Shown here piece after piece: positions 1 through 6,228 of a stretch of 64,000 nt of DNA. Location of the stretch: positions 1 through 64,000 of the forward strand of contig CALMPF010000042.1 of assembly GCA_937871505.1 (NCBI GenBank). The letters run 5' to 3'. Below the pieces are notes generated by a model. The model did not search any database. It was not told the origin of the DNA and saw only the letters and a list, made by a program, of their open reading frames with translations. Each line of letters starts with the position of its first letter. Positions within the stretch are counted from its first letter, which is position 1. This DNA comes from an uncultured Planctomycetia bacterium. Lineage in GTDB: Bacteria > Planctomycetota > Phycisphaerae > Phycisphaerales > SM1A02. A program made the position numbers and the translations under genes.

Positions 1-128
1 CGCGAACCATGGGCCCCCGCGACACCCGCACCCCCCCCCATCCCCGCAGCCCCCGCAACCCCGGGAATCCCGCGAACCTCGGCGCACACCCGCAAGCCCC
101 ACAAGCGCGAAGAAGAAGAGAGCCCGCC

Positions 129-356
129 ATGAAGGACAAGATCCACCCCAAGTACTACCCCGAGTGCAAGGTCTTTTTCCGCGGTGAGGTCGTGATGACC
201 GTCGGCGCCACCGTGCCGGAGATGCACGTCGAGGTCTGGTCGGGCTCGCACCCGTTCTTCACCGGACAGAAGTCCTTCGTCGACACCGCGGGCCGCGTGG
301 AGCGGTTCCAGCGGAAGTTCGCGGGCGACTACTTCAAGGGCTCGAAGAAGAAGTAG
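129..356 (+). CDS. rpmE: 50S ribosomal protein L31 (zinc-free form)
   Basis: This 75-residue protein is ribosomal protein L31 of the large subunit. It opens with IHPKYYPECKV and carries the family signature HPFFTGQ followed by GRVERFQRKF and a lysine-rich tail. The zinc-binding form of L31 has a CxCG and a CxxC motif. Here those positions read FFRG and WSGS, so only one cysteine (in PEC) remains and the protein should not bind zinc. I chose the internal ATG because the longer upstream reading is Pro/Arg-rich and unlike L31, and because the purine-rich run AAGAAGAAGAG sits just before this ATG. The next gene is prfA, a common L31 neighbour, but 865 bp away. The family call is secure. The loss of zinc binding is read directly from the residues. 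Confidence 0.95.
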   Translation: MKDKIHPKYYPECKVFFRGEVVMTVGATVPEMHVEVWSGSHPFFTGQKSFVDTAGRVERFQRKFAGDYFKGSKKK

Positions 357-601
357 ACCGCTCAGCGGGAGTCGGCAGCGCCGGCGGAAGCACGTCGCGC
401 CCCAACGGCGCGGCAGGGCGCCGTGAGACGATGAATCGATGCCTGCCCTCGCGCGCCGCGCACGCTGACTCGTCGGCGCAGACGGCCCGCGGCGCGCCGC
501 CGAGACGCGGGCCGCGAGGGACGCTTCGGGGATCGCGGGCGAGACGGCTCGATGCCCTCCCGAGCGATGTCGGAGCGCGACGCGCCGGACTCGAGCGGCA
601 G

Positions 602-776
602 GGAGCCAGCGTCGCCGGAGCCAGTCTCGCTGGAGCCAGCCTGGCCCGAGCAAGCCTTCACTGGAGCAAGCCTTCACTGGAGCAAGCCTTCACTGGAGCA
701 AGTCTCGCTGGAACCAGTCTCGCCGGAACCAGCCTCGCCGGAGCCAGCCTCGCCGGAACCAGTCACGCTGGAACCG
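602..776 (+). repeat. Tandem array of 15-16-bp units
   Basis: About eleven imperfect units follow one another. The commonest form is GGARCCAGYCTCGCY (15 bp), with a central block of three near-identical 16-bp units reading TGGAGCAAGCCTTCAC. The 15-bp form is related to the array at 14471-14524. In one frame the 15-bp units give five-residue AxLAG-type repeats, but the 16-bp block breaks the frame, which argues against a coding role. Confidence 0.85.
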
Positions 777-862
777 ACTGCACCGAGGCCCGGTCTGGTC
801 GGAGCCGGAGCCGGAGCCGGAGTCGCGGGAGTCGGATCTGCCGGAGCCGGTCTCGCCTGCAC

Positions 863-904
863 TGGTTTCGCCGAATTGGTTTCGCCGAACTGGTTTCGCC
901 CAAT
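863..904 (+). repeat. Three 14-bp tandem units
   Basis: The units TGGTTTCGCCGAAT, TGGTTTCGCCGAAC and TGGTTTCGCCCAAT follow directly on each other. It is a separate array with a different unit from the one at 602-776, in the same spacer. Confidence 0.85.
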
Positions 905-1221
905 TGGCGTGCTCGCGCCCCGTCCTCGCCGTCGCGGGCTTCGCTCCCGGACCGCCCGCTGCGGTGGCGCACGCGGTGAGCCCATCCCCGCGGCGGGCCT
1001 GCGGCGCTCGTGACGCGGGCGCCGGGCCGAGCCGAGCCGGCGCGACGGACCGACCCCACGATGACGCTCGCCCGCACCGTCCTCTCGCGTGCGTCAGGCC
1101 ATCCGCTGGATCGCCGACGACCTCCGCACGCGATGTCGCTCGTCCACTCCGTCCTCGCGCGCGACCCTGACGACCACCCCTCGCGCCGTCGCGGCGACCA
1201 CGCCGCGGAGCCCCAACGAAC

Positions 1222-2304
1222 GTGACCTACGACCTCGCGCCCAACCTGCGTCGCAAGCTCGAGGAGCTTGAGGCGGGGCTCGACGAGGTCGCAGCCCGGC
1301 TGCTTGATCCCGCCGTGGTCTCGGACCATCGACAGGTCCGGGCGCTCTCGATCCGGCAGGCGGCGCTCGCGCCGACCGTCGAGGCATTCAGGTCGTGGCG
1401 GGCGACGATCGCCGGGGTCGCCGAGTGCGAAGCGGCGATCGAGGGCGACGATCCCGACCTCGCAACGCTCGCGGAGGAGGAGCTGCCGATCCTGCGCGAG
1501 CGGGCGGCGCGGCTCGTCGACGACCTGCTCGCGCGGCTGGTCACCTCCGAGGATGCCGCGATCGACGCCGTCATCCTCGAGATCCGCGCGGGCGTCGGCG
1601 GCGACGAGGCGGCGCTCTGGGCAGGGGACCTGCTGGCGATGTACCAGGCGTACGCGGAGCGGCGCGGCTGGGGCGTCCTGCCGCTCGAGCTCTCGCCGGG
1701 CGAGGTCGGCGGAGTCAAGTCGATCATGCTCAACGTCCGCGGACCGGGGGTCTGGTCGGGACTCGCCTTCGAGAGCGGAACGCATCAGGTCAAGCGCGTT
1801 CCCGCGACCGAGGCGCAGGGGCGCGTGCACACCTCCACCGCGACGGTCGCGGTGCTGCCGGAGCCGGAGGAGATCGAGGTCCAGATCGCGCCGGAGGAGG
1901 TCAAGGAGATCGTGACGACCGCGCAGGGTCCCGGCGGGCAGAACGTCAACAAGGTCTCGACCGCCGTTCACCTGATCCACCTCCCCACCGGGATCGAGGT
2001 GCGGATGCAGGAGACCAAGAGCCAGGGACAGAACCGCGAGCGCGCGTGGAAGATCCTGCGCGCGCGGATCCACGAGCGGCAGCGCGCCGAGGCCCACGCC
2101 CGGCGCACGGAGCACCGCAACAGCCTGATCGGTCAGGGCGCCCGCGCGGAGAAGATCCGCACCTACCGCTACAAGGAGAACGTCGTCGTCGATCATCGGA
2201 TCGAGACGTCATTCAACCTCCAGCGCGCTCTCGCGGGCGAACTCGATGAGATCGTCGAGGCGCTGACCCGCCGCGAGATCGCGGAACGGATCGCTGCGAT
2301 GTGA
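1222..2304 (+). CDS. prfA: Peptide chain release factor 1
   Basis: This 360-residue protein is class I release factor RF1, which recognises UAA and UAG in the ribosomal A site and triggers peptidyl-tRNA hydrolysis. Length matches the family exactly. The catalytic GGQ is at residues 238-240 in GPGGQNVNKVSTAV. The codon-reading tripeptide is PAT at 194-196 in RVPATEAQGRVHTS, the RF1 form rather than the SPF of RF2. The C-terminal IRTYRYKENVVVDHRI block is also RF1-like. Translation starts at a GTG, since no ATG precedes the family N-terminus. It converges with the arginase-family gene, leaving only 36 bp. The methyltransferase gene prmC, often next to prfA, is not here. Confidence 0.97.
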   Translation: MTYDLAPNLRRKLEELEAGLDEVAARLLDPAVVSDHRQVRALSIRQAALAPTVEAFRSWRATIAGVAECEAAIEGDDPDLATLAEEELPILRERAARLVDDLLARLVTSEDAAIDAVILEIRAGVGGDEAALWAGDLLAMYQAYAERRGWGVLPLELSPGEVGGVKSIMLNVRGPGVWSGLAFESGTHQVKRVPATEAQGRVHTSTATVAVLPEPEEIEVQIAPEEVKEIVTTAQGPGGQNVNKVSTAVHLIHLPTGIEVRMQETKSQGQNRERAWKILRARIHERQRAEAHARRTEHRNSLIGQGARAEKIRTYRYKENVVVDHRIETSFNLQRALAGELDEIVEALTRREIAERIAAM

Positions 2305-2340
2305 ACGGCGGAGCGCCGCCGCGGTCGCGACCGCCGCGCG

Positions 2341-3216
2341 TCAGCCCTTCGCCGCGCAGATCTCCGAAAGGAAGCGATAGACCAGCTTGGCCGCGGCGAA
2401 CTCGCTCGCCCACTGACCCGGAGCGGGGAGGAGCTCGACGACGTCGAAGCCGACGACGGTGCGCCGGCGGACCAGGCGATGAAGCAGCCGCTGAAGCTGC
2501 GCCCACGTGAGGCCGCCCGGCTCCGGCGTTCCGGTGGCGGGAAGGACCGAGGGATCGAGCGCGTCGAGGTCGATGGTCACGTAGACGTGCTTCGACTGCT
2601 GCCGCACGACCTCGTCGATCCACGTCCGGTCATCCGCCGCGGCGGCGATCTCGTGGCCCCAGAAGACGCGCTTGCGGTTCATCGCCGGAACCTCGCTCGC
2701 GTCGATGGCGCGGATGCCGACCTGCGTGATGGGACAGAGCTCCCGGGCGCGGGCCATCACGCAGGCGTGATTGCACGGCGAGCCCTCATAGCTCTCGCGG
2801 GTGTCGCCATGGGCGTCGATCTGAAGGATGGAGAGATCGTCGAACGCCTTCGCGACCGCCCGGAATGCTCCGATCGAGACCGAGTGCTCGCCGCCGAGAA
2901 GCACCGGAAAGCGGCCGCGAGCGAGGACCGACTCCACCGCCTTCTCGACCTTGACCGCGAGGGCGGCCGGGTCCCCGCCGTGGCGGATCGGCTTGGTGGT
3001 GTGGATCCCCCGCTTCCAGACCTCGCTTCGGGTGGGAATGTCGTACAGCTCCATGTTCGCGCTGGCTGCGATCAGCGCGGCGGGCCCCTTGTCGGCCCCC
3101 TTCTTCCATGTGCTGGTGCCGTCGTACGGCACCGGGATCACCACGATCTCGGCGCTGTCGAGGCGAGTGAACTCGGCCGGGAGGCCGCCGAAGCCTGTGG
3201 ATGCGGTCGCTGCCAT
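2341..3216 (-). CDS. Agmatinase / arginase-family ureohydrolase
   Basis: This 291-residue enzyme belongs to the arginase/agmatinase family, binuclear-manganese hydrolases that release urea (or formamide) from guanidino or formimino substrates. The metal ligands are all visible: H111 in GGEHSV, the DAHGD motif at 134-138, and D216/D218 in DLDALDP. The N-terminal block VPYDGTSTWKKGADKGP is typical of bacterial agmatinase-like proteins, so agmatine (polyamine synthesis) is the likeliest substrate, but sequence reading alone cannot separate agmatinase from guanidinobutyrase or related enzymes. I chose the ATG at 3216; the frame is open far upstream, but a -10-like TACGAT at 3244-3249 would put the transcript start downstream of any longer form. 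No polyamine gene is adjacent. Confidence 0.85.
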   Translation of the reverse strand: MAATASTGFGGLPAEFTRLDSAEIVVIPVPYDGTSTWKKGADKGPAALIAASANMELYDIPTRSEVWKRGIHTTKPIRHGGDPAALAVKVEKAVESVLARGRFPVLLGGEHSVSIGAFRAVAKAFDDLSILQIDAHGDTRESYEGSPCNHACVMARARELCPITQVGIRAIDASEVPAMNRKRVFWGHEIAAAADDRTWIDEVVRQQSKHVYVTIDLDALDPSVLPATGTPEPGGLTWAQLQRLLHRLVRRRTVVGFDVVELLPAPGQWASEFAAAKLVYRFLSEICAAKG

Positions 3217-3243
3217 GGGGTGGTTGCGCGGGAGCGCGGCGGG

Positions 3244-3249
3244 ATCGTA
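3244..3249 (-). promoter_or_regulatory. Candidate -10 box for the arginase-family gene
   Basis: On the minus strand TACGAT lies 27 nt before the ATG at 3216, which would leave a leader of about 20 nt. It resembles the TACRMT boxes seen before other genes here. No clear -35 was identified. Confidence 0.35.
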
Positions 3250-3303
3250 CTTGAACTCGACCCTCGGCAGAAGCTCGAGAGCGGCGCGCGGTCTCGCGAG
3301 GGC

Positions 3304-3523
3304 GCATGACCGATTCCACAGTCGCTGCTGCGCGGCCCTCCGGGCCGCTCCTGCTCCACCGGACTCGCTTCGGGCGACTGTCGGCGCCGGAGCAAGTCGG
3401 GTGCGGCGCGGCCCGGGTCCGGCGCAGGCGGGGACGAGAGCGCGACGGATCGCCAGTTGCGGCCTGGAAGGCCGCGCACCGAGAATGGCCTCGCTCCGGA
3501 GATGGCCGCGGAATCGGTCATGC
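3304..3523 (-). repeat. 220-bp inverted-repeat element, copy A
   Basis: The ends form a perfect 14-bp inverted repeat: GCATGACCGATTCC at 3304-3317 and GGAATCGGTCATGC at 3510-3523. Two internal palindromes of the form GCGGCC-N5-GGCCGC lie at 3332-3348 and 3459-3475. Read on the minus strand, the element aligns without gaps over its whole length with the segment at 30185-30404. Both hairpins fall at identical offsets (48 and 175 nt from the left end), and 54 of the first 65 positions agree by eye. No coding potential is evident. Confidence 0.8.
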
Positions 3524-3560
3524 ACCCGTCTCGCGATCGCGCGGGCTCGCGGTCTCACGT

Positions 3561-3622
3561 CCCCCATGTCCCACTTGTCCCAGTTGCCCCACTTGTCCCA
3601 CTTGTCCCACGTGTGCCGCGTG
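3561..3622 (+). repeat. 9-bp tandem repeat
   Basis: Six units of the type TCCCACTTG (variants CCCCACTTG, TCCCAGTTG, TCCCACGTG, TGCCGCGTG) run from 3569 to 3622, preceded by a partial unit. No gene is associated. Confidence 0.85.
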
Positions 3623-3862
3623 TGCCCGCCCCGCTCACTTCCCCCACCCTTGGTCATCGCCCGCACCTCCATCATCCCGACCACGTTCCACACCGCCTCC
3701 GCATCCCCGCCTCCCCCGCTGACCTCTCCAGGCGCCGCGCCGGGCGCCAGCGCCGCCGAACCCTGGTTGATCGCGCGCACCGCTCGCGCACGGCGCTCTG
3801 GCTCCGTTGAGCAGCGCCCGGCGCTCCCGGCCCGTCGAAGGGCGGGCCCATCCGCGCCGGCG

Positions 3863-4984
3863 TCAGCCCTGCCACGCAGCGAGGAGCACCCCGAGGTCCG
3901 CGCCATCGACGACGCCGTCGCCGTTGAGATCCCCCGCGCATGGACAGGGACGGAGACCGGGACCGGCGCACGGCCCCCACGCCGCGAGCAGGAGTCCGAG
4001 GTCGGCCCCGTCGACGACGCCGTCTCCGTCGAGGTCCGACATGCGGCCGCCCTCGCAGAGGCGCACCGTGAGCGCGAGCGCCGGCGCGGGTACGAGGCCG
4101 AGGACCACCTCCGGACTCTCCTTCGTCAGGAACCGCGCGTAGCCCTCCGACGCGCCGACGGTCGTGTGGAAGAGCGAGGCGACCGAAAGGAAGATGCGAC
4201 CCTCGGCGAGGCCCTGGGCAAGCCACGCGTGCAGGGCGGGCTGATCAAGGTCGACGTCGAAGTGCATGATCGAGTGCAGCGGCACGAGGGCGCCCTGCTC
4301 GAGATCGTCGATCGTCCCCACGGCGGCGGGCTCGACCTCGAAGCCCTCGTCGATGTTGTTGGAGACGTCGACGGGCGCACCGTCGATGAACATCACCGGG
4401 AAGGCGTAGCGGATTCCCTTGCCGAACGAGATCGGGCCGTAGGGCGTGGCCTCCGTGAAGCTCGCTGCCGTGTACCCGGACCGGAACGAGGTCGCGAAGT
4501 GCTCCACGGGCCGACCGGGATCGCCATCGACGCCGGGCTGCCCCTCGCGGTCCAGCGCCCAGGTCTCGAAGGCGTCCTGCGTCGGGTCGTACGCCCACCC
4601 GTCGGCGATGCCGACGGTGAGCGAGAGACGGAGCGAGAGGAGCGCATAGGCCGAAGGATCGAGCCCCGCCGGAACATGGGCGGAGGTGTTGAAGGCCACG
4701 AGCATCTGCCCGTCGCGGTTGTCCCACTGCGGGGCGTAGACCTTGTCGATCCACGCCGCGAAGATGGAGGCAGCCTGGGCGGCCCCGGGGTTCGCCGCGA
4801 ACGGGTACGACCACTGATCGATGATCGGCGATGGGAGCGTGAACGAGATCACCGTTTCGGCCCCCGCAGGCAGGGCCGGGATGGGCGCGACGCCGATGCC
4901 GAGTGCCGCGGCGAGGAGCGCCGGGCGCGTGAGCGCGCCGAGGGCGAAAGCGCCCGAACCGCCCGCCGAGGGAGTCGTTGTCAT
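3863..4984 (-). CDS. Secreted protein with C-terminal dockerin-like repeats
   Basis: This 373-residue protein appears to be exported and has no function I recognise. It starts with a hydrophobic leader that ends near the signal-peptidase-like ALPAGAE. A body of about 270 residues follows without known motifs (YPFAANPGAAQAASIFAAWI, FMIDG-like strands). The end carries two dockerin-like Ca-binding motifs, DLDGDGVVDGADLGLLLAAW and DLNGDGVVDGADLGVLLAAW, separated by a Cys/Pro/Gly linker. Such repeats are frequent at the ends of planctomycete extracellular proteins. The ATG at 4984 is supported by a TACGGT -10-like box exactly 6 nt upstream. Secretion and the repeats are visible; any role is unknown. 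Confidence 0.8.
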   Translation of the reverse strand: MTTTPSAGGSGAFALGALTRPALLAAALGIGVAPIPALPAGAETVISFTLPSPIIDQWSYPFAANPGAAQAASIFAAWIDKVYAPQWDNRDGQMLVAFNTSAHVPAGLDPSAYALLSLRLSLTVGIADGWAYDPTQDAFETWALDREGQPGVDGDPGRPVEHFATSFRSGYTAASFTEATPYGPISFGKGIRYAFPVMFIDGAPVDVSNNIDEGFEVEPAAVGTIDDLEQGALVPLHSIMHFDVDLDQPALHAWLAQGLAEGRIFLSVASLFHTTVGASEGYARFLTKESPEVVLGLVPAPALALTVRLCEGGRMSDLDGDGVVDGADLGLLLAAWGPCAGPGLRPCPCAGDLNGDGVVDGADLGVLLAAWQG

Positions 4985-4990
4985 GGGCTC

Positions 4991-4996
4991 ACCGTA
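4991..4996 (-). promoter_or_regulatory. -10 box, leaderless spacing
   Basis: TACGGT on the minus strand is followed by six bases (GAGCCC) and then the ATG at 4984. The same 6-nt spacing is seen before four other genes in this window. Confidence 0.5.
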
Positions 4997-5031
4997 CCGA
5001 AGGCGCCGGGCGCGAGCAACACCGCGTCCGA

Positions 5032-5919
5032 TCACGGCCTCGCGCAGAGCACCTGGAGCCGTCGCGACTCGCGATCGAAGAGCCGTCCGTCGGTGCTTCC
5101 AAGAAGCTCGATCACCTCGAAGCCCGCCTGCTCGCAGAGCGCGACGAGTTCGTGCGGCATCAGGAAGCGCAGGAGACTGCGGCGTTCGACGCGTCGGCCG
5201 TCGGGATGGACGAACGTCCACAGGGAGCGAATGAGGCCGCGGCGGAAGTCGATCTCCGGCTCATCGAGGATGATCAGCCCCTCCGTGGCCGGGCTCGTCG
5301 AGCGCCGGAACGACGAGGGCCGGAAGTGCGTGAGCAGCCACGGCACCGAGAGCGTGTCGAGCAGGAAGCGGGCGCCAGGACGCAGCGAGTCGCGCATGCG
5401 CTCGAGCAGGCGCCGATTCGTCGCGTCGTCGGCGCTGTACGCGAAGCTCGTGAACCAGTTCACGCCGCCGTCGCAGGGCTCGGGGGCGATCCACTCCAGG
5501 GCGTCGCCGACGTCGAATCGGCACTCGAGTCCCTCGGCGGCCGCCGCGCGCCGGGCGAATGCGACGTAGCCCGGCGCGAGGTCGACGCCGATGGTGCGCA
5601 CGCCCGCCCGCGCCAGCGCGAAGCTCATCCGTCCCATCCCGCTGCACTGATCGAAGACGAGGCTCCCGGCCTCGAGCCGGAGCAGCGCGACCAGCTCGGC
5701 CGCGGCGCGGTCGATCCGCTCGCGCTCGATCGCGCAGGTCGGCACCAAGTCCGTCAGGCCGTACGTCTCATCGAAGAAGGTCGTGTACCAGGCCGACCCG
5801 TCGCCGGCCGCGTCGAGCGGCGCGGGCGCATCGGACGTGGAGGATCCGCGCGCTCCCGGAGCCCGCGCGGCGCCGCGCGACGTCCTTCCGACTGCGTTCC
5901 GGCGTCCCGCGCGCGACAC
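5032..5919 (-). CDS. Class I SAM-dependent methyltransferase
   Basis: This protein of about 295 residues has a class I S-adenosylmethionine methyltransferase fold. Motif I reads VFDQCSGMGRMSFALARAG, followed by the acidic end of strand 2 in IGVDLAPGYVAFAR. A GDALEW segment and FLLDTLSVPWLL then lead into a C-terminal SAM-fold extension ending in the F(E/D)VIELLG-type strand. The DQCSGMGR variant of the glycine loop is typical of small-molecule methyltransferases, but the substrate cannot be told. The frame is open well upstream. I chose the GTG at 5919 because a TACGAT -10-like box ends exactly 6 nt before it, as for other genes here. It runs toward the secreted-protein gene, 47 bp away, which seems to have its own promoter. 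Confidence 0.75.
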   Translation of the reverse strand: MSRAGRRNAVGRTSRGAARAPGARGSSTSDAPAPLDAAGDGSAWYTTFFDETYGLTDLVPTCAIERERIDRAAAELVALLRLEAGSLVFDQCSGMGRMSFALARAGVRTIGVDLAPGYVAFARRAAAAEGLECRFDVGDALEWIAPEPCDGGVNWFTSFAYSADDATNRRLLERMRDSLRPGARFLLDTLSVPWLLTHFRPSSFRRSTSPATEGLIILDEPEIDFRRGLIRSLWTFVHPDGRRVERRSLLRFLMPHELVALCEQAGFEVIELLGSTDGRLFDRESRRLQVLCARP

Positions 5920-5925
5920 GCCGGG

Positions 5926-5931
5926 ATCGTA
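5926..5931 (-). promoter_or_regulatory. -10 box, leaderless spacing
   Basis: TACGAT on the minus strand is followed by CCCGGC (6 nt) and the GTG at 5919. It is used here to fix the start of the methyltransferase gene. Confidence 0.5.
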
Positions 5932-6185
5932 ATCGGGCCGCAGAGTGCGGGTCGCCGATGGGCGGATCTGCGGCGTGGTGGCCGTCGGAGCCGGATGGGG
6001 AGACCGGGGCGCGGCCGTACGCCATGATCTCCCGACCGAGCCCCCGGCGCCGCGACCGCGATCGGCGGCGGACCCGCCACGATTCCGGACTCTCTCCCGC
6101 CCACGCTCGAGCGACATCGGTCGACGCCGCGCTCAGATGCGGTCAAGTCCGGCCCCCGCCCCTACCGCGGCAGGGCGCGGGTCGC

Positions 6186-6191
6186 TACATT
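6186..6191 (+). promoter_or_regulatory. Candidate -10 box for the LTD-like repeat protein
   Basis: TACATT lies 37 nt before the ATG at 6229, leaving room for a roughly 30-nt leader that holds the Shine-Dalgarno AAAGGAG. No clear -35 is seen. The rest of the spacer 5932-6185 shows nothing else I can support. Confidence 0.35.
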
Positions 6192-6228
6192 CGCGGCCTT
6201 CCCCCTCGGCTCCAAAGGAGATCCTCTC

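Larger units (their letters stand above)
357..1221. other. Repeat-bearing spacer between rpmE and prfA
   Basis: No convincing gene is seen in these 865 bp. Open frames on both strands are low in complexity (Arg/Ala/Ser/Pro rich) and follow the tandem repeats at 602-776 and 863-904. A GGAGCC hexamer repeat lies at about 800-822. One forward frame reads as pentapeptide-like ASLAG/TSLAG units, but this is what a 15-bp repeat would give in any case. No promoter with a good -35/-10 pair was found ahead of prfA. Confidence 0.6.
3217..3862. other. Spacer with 220-bp element and 9-bp repeats
   Basis: No gene is supported in these 646 bp. It holds a -10-like TACGAT (3244-3249, minus strand), a 220-bp inverted-repeat element (3304-3523) and a 9-bp tandem array (3561-3622). 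The rest shows nothing I can name. Confidence 0.6.

Noticed and set aside
431..979. A 182-residue plus-strand frame with pentapeptide-like ASLAG/TSLAG repeats
   Set aside because: The repeat is at DNA level (15-16-bp units), its phase changes inside the array, the ends are Arg/Ser-rich junk, and all three frames are equally repetitive.
763..2196. A 477-residue minus-strand frame opposite prfA
   Set aside because: It is the antisense shadow of prfA, which has complete family motifs on the other strand; antisense frames stay open because of the high GC content.
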